In this document: positions 15,029 to 23,289 of the stretch, piece by piece
Layout of the letters: each line of letters opens with the position of its first letter
Numbering within the stretch: the stretch's first letter is position 1
Assembly: GCA_022773585.1 (NCBI GenBank)
Contig: JALEZZ010000069.1
Span: 1 to 64,000 of the forward strand
DNA: 64,000 nucleotides
Reading direction: 5' to 3'
DNA from: Selenomonas sp.
GTDB lineage: Bacteria; Bacillota; Negativicutes; Selenomonadales; Selenomonadaceae
The notes under the pieces: generated by a model
Told to the model about the DNA's origin: nothing
Database searches by the model: none
What the model saw: only the letters and a program-made list of their open reading frames with translations
Position numbers and translations under genes: made by a program

Positions 15029-17044
15029 TTACTCCGCCAGCTTCGTCCCTTTCACCGCCATCCACCACGAGATGGTCCGTGCGAGCGGCAACCAGTCGTT
15101 GGCTTTCTGGTGCTCGGTGGCGGGGTCGTACGGTGCGTTGACGTCGGGCCGCGGTTCGGTGTTGTCGTTTCTGGTGCTGCCGACGGCTTTGTCTGTGATC
15201 CAGATGTTCGTGTTGAAGCTGGCGGTCTGCTGCCCTTCCGTCATACTCGGCAGGATGCTGTAATATGTAAAGCCCTCAGGCGCGATGAGTTCCATAAGGG
15301 TCGGGAGGATGCTCGTGCAGCCGCCGATGGCGTTTTGCGGCAGGATGTCTTTTGTGACGCCTGCGCCGTAGAGGACGAAGGGGACGCTGTCGTGTTCGTA
15401 CATCGTCGGGTGGTTGCTCGGATTCGTGCGGACGGCGTGGTCGCCGGTGATGATGAAGAGGCTGTCCGGATACTGCGCCTCGGTTTTCTTGACGAAATCG
15501 GTGACGACACGATCCATGTACCAGATGTGGCCGACTTCGAGGGCAAGCTGGTCGGGGTTATCGACGTCGGGCATTTCGTGCGTGATGCGTTTTGCCTGCT
15601 CGAGGTCATAGCCCATCGAGGCGACGTCGATCGTGTAGGGCGGGTGGTTCGAGACGGTCATGACGACGTGGACAGTCGGGTCTTCGCCAGCGAGATGATC
15701 GTAGATCGCGGCGAAAAGGTGCTCGTCGTCGGTGCCCCAGGTCGTCTGCTTTGGCGCGTGGTAGTCGGGGTAGCCATAGAAATGGTCGAAGCCCTGCGCG
15801 AGCGCGAGGCGGTTCATGCCGTCCCAGCTCGGCACGCCGCCATACCAGAAATCAACGCCATAGCCGAGGCGCCTCATCTGCGGCGCGAGCGCGGTCGGAT
15901 AGACTTCTTTGAGGCTCCTCGGCTGGTAGTTGACGCGGACGCCCATTTCGGAAAGGCCCGTGATGATGCCGTTGAGCGCGACGGAGGTGAAATCGCCATT
16001 CGGCGCGAAAGCCGCGCTCTCGTAGCCGTTCGGCGCGGCGGCGAGGGATTTGAGGCCGTCCATCGCGTGGAGGCCCTCATATTTCGGGAGTTCCGGCCAG
16101 CGCGCCCAGCTCTCGCCGAGGATGATGAAGATATGGCGCGGCTTTTCGATATGCGGGCCCTTCGCCGTGCGCTGGAGATAGGGCGCGAGGTCGTCGGCCG
16201 CGAGGCCTTCGTGCCCCGCCGCGCGCTGTGCGAATTCGCGGATGCGCTCTTTTTCGACACCTTCGATGCTGCCGCGCTTCATGCGCTCGTCCATTTCATG
16301 CACGCGGTACATGGCCTGACCGTCGTCAAGAATGCATTCGTTGAGAAAATCGTCGCTCGTGACGCCCGCGCTCTCCCAGTTCACGCCGCCGCCATAGGTG
16401 AACGCGCCGCCGAAGCGGACGAATAAAAAGAAAATCGCGAAGACGGGCAAAAATGCGGCGCCAAAAATCAATGGTCGGCCGTCAAAAAATCGCGGCAATG
16501 GCAGCGTGCGGATTTCCAGAATTTTTTTGAGCGCCAGCGTCAAAAGGGCCGTCAAAAAAATCGCAACGGCCAGCCGCCAGACGAGGCCGTATTCCTGCAC
16601 CATCATCCAGAAAACGGAAGTTAAATCGTCATTCGCGCCGGCCATGACCTGCGAATTGTACGTGCAGTGGAATTCGCGGTAAAACGGGAAGCGCGCGAGA
16701 AAAAGCACGGAAAAAATCAGCGTTTCGATGCTGCCGATCACGAGCCGCACGCGGCGGAAAAAAAATCCGCGACGCGGGAAAAAAATCACGGGCAGCGACG
16801 CAAATAAAAATGCAAATGCCGCACACCATCCCGCCGTTTTTAATGACAGGCGCAGGCCGATAAAATTCGCCAAAAAAATTTCAGATGTCGGCGTCGCTTC
16901 GCTGATAAAATTCGAAAGACAAACCATAAAAATCGCGCGGTAAATGCAGACGAGCGCGAGCATGAAAAAAAACAGGCGCAGGTCGCGCTGGAGGCTTGCG
17001 AAAAATGATGCGGTGCGGGTGGGATGGGGGGTGAAAATATTCAT
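15029..17044 (-). CDS. Membrane phosphoglycerol/phosphoethanolamine transferase-like sulfatase-fold protein
   Basis: 671 residues. The first about 250 hold five hydrophobic segments (for example FFFMLALVCIYRAIFMVCL and PLIFGAAFLPVFAIFFLFVRF). The rest is an alkaline-phosphatase/sulfatase domain facing the periplasm with IILGESWARWPELPKYEG, FWYGGVPSWDGMN, TVSNHPPY and IITGDHAV, as in LtaS/MdoB-type enzymes that transfer phosphoglycerol from phosphatidylglycerol. Setting within the LPS cluster suggests decoration of LPS or a periplasmic glycan. Substrate unknown. The AT-rich, poly-A stretch over the membrane part (16400-17000) differs from neighbours in base use. Confidence 0.8.
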   Translation of the reverse strand: MNIFTPHPTRTASFFASLQRDLRLFFFMLALVCIYRAIFMVCLSNFISEATPTSEIFLANFIGLRLSLKTAGWCAAFAFLFASLPVIFFPRRGFFFRRVRLVIGSIETLIFSVLFLARFPFYREFHCTYNSQVMAGANDDLTSVFWMMVQEYGLVWRLAVAIFLTALLTLALKKILEIRTLPLPRFFDGRPLIFGAAFLPVFAIFFLFVRFGGAFTYGGGVNWESAGVTSDDFLNECILDDGQAMYRVHEMDERMKRGSIEGVEKERIREFAQRAAGHEGLAADDLAPYLQRTAKGPHIEKPRHIFIILGESWARWPELPKYEGLHAMDGLKSLAAAPNGYESAAFAPNGDFTSVALNGIITGLSEMGVRVNYQPRSLKEVYPTALAPQMRRLGYGVDFWYGGVPSWDGMNRLALAQGFDHFYGYPDYHAPKQTTWGTDDEHLFAAIYDHLAGEDPTVHVVMTVSNHPPYTIDVASMGYDLEQAKRITHEMPDVDNPDQLALEVGHIWYMDRVVTDFVKKTEAQYPDSLFIITGDHAVRTNPSNHPTMYEHDSVPFVLYGAGVTKDILPQNAIGGCTSILPTLMELIAPEGFTYYSILPSMTEGQQTASFNTNIWITDKAVGSTRNDNTEPRPDVNAPYDPATEHQKANDWLPLARTISWWMAVKGTKLAE

Positions 17045-17180
17045 GGATGACTCTTTTCTGTGAAAAGTTTTTTCTGAGTCGCGAAGCGAGACTCGTGCTC
17101 GAGGCGGAATAGCGCACGCGAAGATACATTGTACGCGATAACACAACGTATCCCTTTATTGCCGAACGCCCCCCTACTGA

Positions 17181-17274
17181 AGCCTCCCTCCAAGAGGGAG
17201 GGGGACCGCAAAGCGGTGGTGGGAGTCCCTTGTACGGCCATTCAAGAACGCATGACAAAACTTCCGCGGGTGCG
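17181..17274. repeat. MITE-like family, half element, core type B
   Basis: GCCTCCCTCCAAGAGGGAGG, ACCGCAAAGCGGT, GGGAGTCCCTTGTACGG, then CTTCCGCGGGTGCG. Confidence 0.85.
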
Positions 17275-17286
17275 ACGAAACGCATC

Positions 17287-18336
17287 TCACCGCAAGATTT
17301 TCTCCGTCTCTTCCCACGCCTGCTCGGCCGAAATGTCGGCGAGGCAGTCTTTCCCTTTGGGGCAGGTTCGCAGGAAGCAGCGCACGCAGGCGTGGCTGGC
17401 CATGAGCAGGTGGCCGGTGGGGCCGTAGGGGCCGGTGCGTTCGGGGATGGTGGGGCCCATGAGCATGAGGGTGGGCGTGCCGAGGGCGATGGAGAGGTGG
17501 CAGATGCCGGTGTCGGGGCCGACGGTGGCGGCGGCGTGCTGGAAGGCGGCCGCGAGTTCGGGGAAGGTGAGCCCCCCCACGAGGTCGACGGGCGGGATGT
17601 CCATCTTTCCCGTGATGCGTGCGGCGCGGGCCTCATCCACGGGGCCGCCGCCGACGAGGACGGGGATGATTTCGTGGTCGTAGAGCAGATTCGCAAACGC
17701 CGCGATATTTTCTTCGGGCCAGCATTTCGTCGGCCAGTTCGTGCCGACGGGGAGGGCGATGTAAGGGTTCTTCATGTCGGCGCCGGCCTGTCGGAAACGC
17801 GCGGCGGCGGAGGCGACGGCTTCGGTCGGGACGTCGATGGGGAAATGAACGGCGCTGCCGTCCGGCGCGCAGGGCACGTTGCAGCCGATGGAGCGAACGA
17901 CGTCGAGATAGCGCTCGATGACGTGATTGGCCGCGTGCGGGCCGCGGACGGGGCGCGAGACGCGGTCGCTGCCTTCGCGCATGTCGACGGGGCCGAGCTT
18001 GCGGCCTTTCGGCGCCTTGGCGAGATACGCGATGGCGGCGGATTTGAAGAGGCCCTGGAGATCGAGGACGAGGTCGTAGCGGCGGCTCTGGATAGTGCGC
18101 TTGAGCGGGCCGAAATGCTGGAGGAAGCCGCCGAGCGAGCGGAACGCCTGCTTTTCAAAGACGATGATGTCGTCGACGCAGGGATCCATTTCGACGATGC
18201 CGCGTGAAACGGGCTCGACGACCCAGGTGATGCGGCAGTCCGGCCATTTGCGCTTGAGCTCGTAGCTGACGGGCAGGGCGTGGACGACGTCGCCGATGGA
18301 GCTGAGCTTGATGATGAGGATGTTCTTGAGGTTCAT
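17287..18336 (-). CDS. Glycosyltransferase family 9 (heptosyltransferase I-like)
   Basis: 349 residues: ILIIKLSSIGDVVHALPVSYELKRKWP at the start (the WaaC/RfaC-type motif), DLVLDLQGLFKSA, and the donor site GPDTGICHLSIALGTPTLMLMGPT. A small cysteine set (CVRCFLRTCPKGKDC) closes it. It probably transfers the first heptose to Kdo, as the start motif favours WaaC. The start overlaps the rfaE2 stop by four bases, so the two are translationally coupled. Confidence 0.87.
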   Translation of the reverse strand: MNLKNILIIKLSSIGDVVHALPVSYELKRKWPDCRITWVVEPVSRGIVEMDPCVDDIIVFEKQAFRSLGGFLQHFGPLKRTIQSRRYDLVLDLQGLFKSAAIAYLAKAPKGRKLGPVDMREGSDRVSRPVRGPHAANHVIERYLDVVRSIGCNVPCAPDGSAVHFPIDVPTEAVASAAARFRQAGADMKNPYIALPVGTNWPTKCWPEENIAAFANLLYDHEIIPVLVGGGPVDEARAARITGKMDIPPVDLVGGLTFPELAAAFQHAAATVGPDTGICHLSIALGTPTLMLMGPTIPERTGPYGPTGHLLMASHACVRCFLRTCPKGKDCLADISAEQAWEETEKILR

Positions 18337-18815
18337 CCGCGCTGTCCTTTCATTTCCTCTCGGATTTTTTCGATGACGTTCGTCGTGGAGCGTCCGGCGA
18401 CAAGATCGACGAATTCGACGCGGCCGCCGTAGGACTGGACGATTTTCGCTTCCGGCAGCGTATCGAGCGTGTAGTCGCCGCCCTTGACGTAGACGTCGGG
18501 GCGGACTTTGGCGATGATGGATTCGGCGGTTTTCTCGCCAAAGAGAACGACGTAGTCAACGGATTTCAGCGCGCCGACGACTTCGGCGCGGTCGAGCTCG
18601 CTGTTGATGGGGCGCGTCGGGCCCTTGTTCTCGCGCACGGAGGCGTCGGTGTTGAGGCCGAGGACGAGGACGTCGCCGAACGATTTCGCTTTCGCAAGGT
18701 AGCGGACGTGGCCGGCATGGAGGATGTCGAAGCAGCCGTTCGTGAAGACGATGCGGGCGCCGCCTGCGCGGAGGATGCGGCAGAGGTCGGTGATGTCATT
18801 TTGAGAAATCAGCAT
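18333..18815 (-). CDS. rfaE2: D-glycero-beta-D-manno-heptose 1-phosphate adenylyltransferase
   Basis: 160-residue nucleotidyltransferase with FTNGCFDILHAGHVRYL (HxGH motif, residues about 24-40) and VKGGDYTLDTLPE. It joins AMP to heptose-1-phosphate to give ADP-heptose. In E. coli this is the C-terminal half of HldE; here kinase (rfaE1) and transferase are separate genes about 1.5 kb apart. AGGATTTTATCT precedes the ATG. Confidence 0.93.
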   Translation of the reverse strand: MLISQNDITDLCRILRAGGARIVFTNGCFDILHAGHVRYLAKAKSFGDVLVLGLNTDASVRENKGPTRPINSELDRAEVVGALKSVDYVVLFGEKTAESIIAKVRPDVYVKGGDYTLDTLPEAKIVQSYGGRVEFVDLVAGRSTTNVIEKIREEMKGQRG

Positions 18816-18842
18816 AGATAAAATCCTTTCGTATCTCGAACC

Positions 18843-19421
18843 TCATACGTATTTGTCGATTCCTTTGAAAATATCTGCCACTTGAACGTGGAAGTCGTCG
18901 GAAAGGGAGACGGGGATTTCTGTGCGCACGCTGTGTCGTTCTTCTTCTTCCATGCGCTCGAGATCCCAAGCATCATACTCAGTATAGACTTCGTCCAGAC
19001 GAAACTGGCCGTCATGCCCCAGATAGACCTCGACGTTTTTCCCGAGGGGCGTGACGAGCCAGTATTCTTTCACGCCAGCCGCTGCATAGTGCTGCATTTT
19101 TGCGCCGCGATCGTTCCGCATGGTGGATGGCGAAAGGACTTCGACGACGAGGTCCGGAGCGCCATGGACGCCGTCGCGATGGATTTTGGAGGCATCGCAG
19201 ACAATCATGGCATCGGGCACGTAGTGATTTTCTTCGTCGAGGAAAAGATCCATGCCGTCCATGATGGCCGTGCAGGATTTTCCGTCCAGATAGTTCGCAA
19301 AAATGCGATAGATGTTGGCCGCTACAAAATTGTGCCCGGCGCGCGGGCGCGGCGACATGGAATAGATTTTCCCGTCGATGAGCTCCGTCACGGGCAGGTC
19401 GGTGCGTGCAAGGTTGTCCAT
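18843..19421 (-). CDS. Uma2-family (DUF820) putative restriction endonuclease-fold protein
   Basis: 192 residues with the PD-(D/E)XK pattern of Uma2 proteins: VPDAMIVCDASK (PD), PDLVVEVLSPSTMRNDRGAKMQHYAAAGVKEYWLV (ExL..K). Biological role unknown; the family expands in cyanobacteria and some Firmicutes. It separates rfaE1 from rfaE2 together with a DUF559 gene and repeats, so it looks like inserted cargo. AAAGGAG precedes the ATG; a GTG three codons earlier is too close to it. Confidence 0.8.
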   Translation of the reverse strand: MDNLARTDLPVTELIDGKIYSMSPRPRAGHNFVAANIYRIFANYLDGKSCTAIMDGMDLFLDEENHYVPDAMIVCDASKIHRDGVHGAPDLVVEVLSPSTMRNDRGAKMQHYAAAGVKEYWLVTPLGKNVEVYLGHDGQFRLDEVYTEYDAWDLERMEEEERHSVRTEIPVSLSDDFHVQVADIFKGIDKYV

Positions 19422-19437
19422 GAAAATCACTCTCCTT

Positions 19438-19508
19438 TCGTGGGCGCGAAGATGGGCTAGCGGTCGCGGCTACGGGGCGAGGGCAACGAAAACAACGCTG
19501 CTGCGGAC
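19438..19508. repeat. Dispersed repeat, pair member 2
   Basis: GGGCGCGAAGATGGG ... GGGCGAGGGC, AACGAAAACAACGCTGCTGCGGACTTG; aligns with 14855-14921. Confidence 0.5.
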
Positions 19509-19655
19509 TTGCCCGGTAGATGAAAAAAGGACTCTTCTCACTACTTGTTTGGTCGATAAATAAAAACCAGTCGTACCATCCGCACAGCTAAAAGTTTTCT
19601 TATGCCCTCGCCCCTTCGCCCGAAGTTGGGGAAGATGTCGCGAAGCGGGGAGCAG

Positions 19656-20051
19656 CTACATCGCATCGCTGCCGATACGGCCGTGGATATGCGGGCTCGC
19701 GATTGCTTGTTCGATGATGGTGCAGACATCTTGGAAGTGGTTCTGGATGTCGCGATTCGTCAGGCGCAGGACGCGGAAGCCTTGTTTTCTGAGGTAGCTG
19801 TCGCGGCGTTCGTCGTGGTTATAGGCGTCATCGTCAGCATGAGATTCGCCGTCGAGTTCGAGGATGAGGCGATGTTCGTAGCAGATGAAATCAACGATGT
19901 AAGGGCCAATGGGCTTCTGCCGTTGGAATTTCCAAGGAGATGTTCGTAGATAATCGTACCAGAGATGGCGTTCTGGAGGCGTCATGCTGTGGCGGAGGGA
20001 TTTGGCACGACGAGCCGCGAAGGATGTGTAGCGGTATTCGTGTTTTTTCAA
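19656..20051 (-). CDS. DUF559 endonuclease-like protein, copy 1
   Basis: 131 residues of the DUF559 family (Vsr-like PD-(D/E)XK fold): AKSLRHSMTPPERHLWYDYLR, FQRQKPIGPYIVDFICYEHRLILELDGESH (D..ELDG), YLRKQGFRVLRLTNRDI. Close paralogue of 46039-46428. The start is TTG, chosen because AGGAGGGG lies six bases before it. The family is often found near repeats and mobile DNA. Here a repeat-family element begins 57 bases upstream of the start. Function not established. Confidence 0.8.
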   Translation of the reverse strand: MKKHEYRYTSFAARRAKSLRHSMTPPERHLWYDYLRTSPWKFQRQKPIGPYIVDFICYEHRLILELDGESHADDDAYNHDERRDSYLRKQGFRVLRLTNRDIQNHFQDVCTIIEQAIASPHIHGRIGSDAM

Positions 20052-20107
20052 GGAGAACCCCTCCTATGTTCTTCTTTCACAGAAGACAATCGAGCAGATA
20101 GACAGGG

Positions 20108-20226
20108 CCTACCTCCGACACCCTTTCCGCCCCTTCGGGGCACCTTCCCCTGAGGGGAAGGCTCGGGGAGGCTCTCCCTCAGGGAGAGCTGTCACCGTAG
20201 GTGACTGAGAGGGTGTCGGAGGTAGG
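20108..20226. repeat. MITE-like family, two type A ends joined directly
   Basis: CCTACCTCCGACACC, CCGCCCCTTCGGGG, CCTTCCCCTGAGGGGAAGG, then CTCTCCCTCAGGGAGAG, GTCACCGTAGGTGAC, GAGGGTGTCGGAGGTAGG. The two ends are outward-in, making a 119-bp near palindrome with no core. Confidence 0.85.
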
Positions 20227-20350
20227 ACGTAAAAGCCACGTCGAATGTTTTCTGCGAAGACGTTCCTGGGCGGGTGGCGCAAAGAAAGAAACCTGCGGCG
20301 CAAGCCGATTGGGGGCTGGTGGTGGGGCGCACATCCGCGCTGGCGGGCGT

Positions 20351-21355
20351 TTATGCTTCGCCGACGGCTTTCTTGAGTTCTTCTGCGCTGACGGTGGCGG
20401 TGCCGAGCTTGCGGACGGCGATGCCGCTGGCGTAGTTGCTGAGCCTTGCGGCGTCGCTTGGCGCGATGCCGGCGGCGAGGGCGAGGATGACGGCGCTGAC
20501 GCAGGTGTCGCCGGCGCCGGAGACGTCGTAGACTTCGCTCTTGTCGGTGACGGGGATGTCGCTCACGCTGCCGTCTTTTTCGACGAGGACCATGCCGAGT
20601 TCGCCGCGCGTGACGAGGACGCCGTCGGCGCCGAGTTCTTCGAGGAGTTCGCGGCCGGCGGCATAGATGGCGGGGGCATCAGGGAGCTCGCGGCCGACGG
20701 CGGCGGCGAGTTCGGCGTCGTTCTGCTTGACGTAGCCGATGCCGGGGAAGCGGTGGATGCCGTAGCGCGAGTCGACGATGCTCGGGATGTCGTGCTCTCT
20801 TGCGTAGCCGATGAGTTTGCCTTTGACGGCCTCGGTGATGGTGCCTGCGCCGTAGTCGGAGAGGACGATGCCGTCGGTCTCGGGGAGGACGCCATCGAGG
20901 TAGCGGAGCATGGCGGCTTCGGTGGCGCGGCTCATGGGCGCGTGGCTCTCGCGGTCGAGGCGGACGATCTGCTGGCTGACGGTCGCACGGCCGCCCGCGA
21001 TGATGCGGGTTTTCGAGATGGTCGGACGCTCGGCGTCGCGCAGGAGGCCGGTGGTATCGACGCCGGCGTTCTCGAGCACGGAAGAGATGCCGTCGGCCTG
21101 CCGGTCGTCGCCGACGAGGCCGACAGCGGTGACTTTGCCGCCGAGGGTCGCGCAGTTGTGGACGACGTTCGCCGCGCCGCCCGCGATGATTTTTTCGCCT
21201 GCCTGCTCGAGCACGAGCACGGGGGCTTCGCGCGAGATGCGCGAGATGCGGCCGTCGATGTAGACGTCAGCGACCATGTCGCCGATAACGAGGATGCGGC
21301 GGCCTTGAAATTTCGCAATGAGCGGCGCGAGAACGGCCTTCTGCTCTTTTTGCAT
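20351..21355 (-). CDS. rfaE1: D-glycero-beta-D-manno-heptose-7-phosphate kinase
   Basis: 334-residue PfkB-family sugar kinase, the N-terminal half of E. coli HldE. It makes heptose-1,7-bisphosphate, the substrate of GmhB. Motifs: ILVIGDMVADVYIDGRISRISREAPVLV, IAGGAANVVHNCATLG (GG motif), and the C-terminal GAGDT anion hole with catalytic aspartate (DVSGAGDTCVSAVI, about 285). AAAGGAC precedes the ATG. First heptose gene of the cluster in the direction of transcription. Confidence 0.94.
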   Translation of the reverse strand: MQKEQKAVLAPLIAKFQGRRILVIGDMVADVYIDGRISRISREAPVLVLEQAGEKIIAGGAANVVHNCATLGGKVTAVGLVGDDRQADGISSVLENAGVDTTGLLRDAERPTISKTRIIAGGRATVSQQIVRLDRESHAPMSRATEAAMLRYLDGVLPETDGIVLSDYGAGTITEAVKGKLIGYAREHDIPSIVDSRYGIHRFPGIGYVKQNDAELAAAVGRELPDAPAIYAAGRELLEELGADGVLVTRGELGMVLVEKDGSVSDIPVTDKSEVYDVSGAGDTCVSAVILALAAGIAPSDAARLSNYASGIAVRKLGTATVSAEELKKAVGEA

Positions 21356-21393
21356 GAAAATGAAGTCCTTTCGTTAGAAAAACGATGTGCATT

Positions 21394-21579
21394 GGCTCCC
21401 TCCCAGAGGGAGCTGTCAGCGAAGCTGACTGAGGGAGTGTCGAAGGTAGTGCAAAACAGGTCGATGGATTGCAATCTGCGAAGACGTACCTTCGCAAATA
21501 CAATCGAATGAATTGTCAGTTCCTACCTTCGACACTCCCTCCGACCCCTTCGGGGCCACCTCCCTCTGAGAGGGAGGCT
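21394..21579. repeat. MITE-like family, complete element, core type A
   Basis: GGCTCCCTCCCAGAGGGAGC, GTCAGCGAAGCTGAC, GTGTCGAAGGTAG, inner palindrome (TGCGAAGACGTACCTTCGCA), CTACCTTCGACACTCCC, CCGACCCCTTCGGGG, CTCCCTCTGAGAGGGAG. Confidence 0.92.
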
Positions 21580-21588
21580 AAAAAACAA

Positions 21589-23169
21589 TTACCACGGCGT
21601 GAACTGCCACGAGACTTTCCAGGTGCTCTGCTTCGAGCGGTAGCGCAGGATGAGCTGGGAGCAGTGGAGGTCGTGGAACCAGTAGTAGTCGACGTCGTGC
21701 ATCTCGCCTTCCTGCGCGTCCCACTCCATCGCGACCATGAAGCGGTCGAGGTCGGTCATCTGGTAGCTGACGCCGGCCTGGATTTTCTGCGTGTAGTCGT
21801 CGAGGTCGTAGTCGAAGAGCGAGTTCTGCGTGTTGTTCTTGCGATAGCCATAAGCCGTGTAGGCGTACCAGCGGTCGTCGAATTTGTGCAGCAGCGCCGT
21901 GTCGGCCCAGAGGCCTTTCGTCGTCGAGTCGTCGTAGCTTTCTTTCGTGATTTCGTAGCCGCCGCCGAGCGTCATGACCCAGGTCTTGTGGAACCAGATC
22001 GGGTTGCGCCAGAGGCTGAAGACATAGTGCTGATGCGTACTTTCGATGCCGGTCTTCTGGCTCTGCCAGCGGCCGATGGAGTATTCGAGGCCATAGTTGA
22101 GCGGCGTTCCCGTGATGGGGTGCGAGTACTGCCAGTCAAATTCCGGCTTGCGCTTGATCCAGTTCTGGTCGCCGTCTTCGTAGTAGCCGTAGCGCAGGCG
22201 GTAGGCACCGGCGCCGACGGACGACCAGCAGAGCTCGGCATGGCCGCGGCCGCCGCGCTTCTGCATGAGTTTTCCGACATACGAGGCATCGATCCGGTTC
22301 GCGACAGGGCGGTGGAGCTCTTCGCGCAGCCAGATGCCGTCATCCTGGTCGTAGCCGATGCGCGGGATCCAGTCGCGATCCGGATTTTCTTCGCCGGCCT
22401 TCGTGACGTGGCGGCGCTTGCGGGCGATGACGTTGCCCTTCAAAAGGAATTTCGCATGCTCGTAGATGGTCTCCTTGTTCGGCCAGTACTCGATGCGCTT
22501 GGCGTAGATGGCGTAGTCAGGATGCAGCGCGCCGCACTTCGTCGAGGTGCCGTCATGGATGACGATGTGGTCGGGGTAGAATTCGAACTTCTTGCCCGTG
22601 ACGTACTGGTGGTCGATCTTGCCCTTCGCCTCGTCCATCGAGCCCGTCTTCGCGCCATAGCGGTAAAAGGCCTTGTAGCCGTTGAGCTCGACGCGCGACT
22701 GGCCCGGCGTGACCTGGATCATGTGCGCGTGGCCCGGCAGCTCGACCTGCTCTTTTACGAGGTTGCCCGTCATGGAGTCCGGCGTCTCGAAGAGATGGCC
22801 GTCCGCCTGCAGGACGTGGACTTTGCCGACGGCAGAAAATTCGCCCGTCGTCTGGTCATACGTGAGCTCGTCGCCTTCGAATGTCGTCGGCGCGGCTTTC
22901 GTCTTGTCCGCCATGTCGTAGGGATAGCGCAGGTGCTGCTGCATGTCGGCCGCGTCCTTTGCCACCTGGATCTGCGCGTCCGACCAGCGGTTCTCGCGCT
23001 CGTTGCGGCGCAAGTTCTCGATGAAGTCGAGCCGGTCCGCGCCCGCATCGCTCGTGTTGCGGAACTCCGCCGAAGCGACACCGGGATTCCCGAGCAGGGC
23101 GCACGGCAGCGCCGCCGCAGCGATCAGGCTGAGGCAGAGCGGGATGCGATATGGGAAAAGAAGTTTCAT
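21589..23169 (-). CDS. lptD: LptD/OstA-family LPS assembly outer-membrane protein
   Basis: 526 residues: a signal peptide (MKLLFPYRIPLCLSLIAAAALPCALLGNPGVASA), an OstA/LptA-like beta-jellyroll segment (about 85-240; TFEGDELTYDQTTGEFSAVGKVHVLQADG), and a beta-barrel-like tail rich in Y/W alternation that ends in a terminal tryptophan (SWQFTPW), the outer-membrane signature. It is short for LptD (E. coli 784 aa) but typical for Negativicutes. AGGAG lies 11 bases from the ATG. Its presence supports an outer membrane. Confidence 0.75.
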   Translation of the reverse strand: MKLLFPYRIPLCLSLIAAAALPCALLGNPGVASAEFRNTSDAGADRLDFIENLRRNERENRWSDAQIQVAKDAADMQQHLRYPYDMADKTKAAPTTFEGDELTYDQTTGEFSAVGKVHVLQADGHLFETPDSMTGNLVKEQVELPGHAHMIQVTPGQSRVELNGYKAFYRYGAKTGSMDEAKGKIDHQYVTGKKFEFYPDHIVIHDGTSTKCGALHPDYAIYAKRIEYWPNKETIYEHAKFLLKGNVIARKRRHVTKAGEENPDRDWIPRIGYDQDDGIWLREELHRPVANRIDASYVGKLMQKRGGRGHAELCWSSVGAGAYRLRYGYYEDGDQNWIKRKPEFDWQYSHPITGTPLNYGLEYSIGRWQSQKTGIESTHQHYVFSLWRNPIWFHKTWVMTLGGGYEITKESYDDSTTKGLWADTALLHKFDDRWYAYTAYGYRKNNTQNSLFDYDLDDYTQKIQAGVSYQMTDLDRFMVAMEWDAQEGEMHDVDYYWFHDLHCSQLILRYRSKQSTWKVSWQFTPW

Positions 23170-23243
23170 TTGTTGGTTTGCTCCTGTCTCCATCAAAATA
23201 TTACTTTCATTTTATAACATCGAGGGTGCTGATGCAATAAGAA

Positions 23244-23276
23244 ACGGCCGCGCATGCCGCGCAGCCGTCTGCTGTA
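23244..23276 (-). terminator. Hairpin between the periplasmic protein gene and lptD
   Basis: Leftward: CGGCTGCGC..GCGCGGCCG followed by TTTCTTATT. Probably ends or attenuates transcription from the upstream gene. Confidence 0.5.
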
Positions 23277-23289
23277 AAATCCGATGCGT

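Noticed and set aside
16400-17000. Horizontal transfer of the sulfatase-like gene's AT-rich front part
   Set aside because: The shift in base use is confined to the membrane-helix region, where Phe/Ile/Lys codons explain it.
20110-20230. Possible CRISPR-like array in the repeat-rich DNA
   Set aside because: The repeats are inverted pairs of hairpins, not regularly spaced direct repeats with unique spacers, and no cas gene is present.
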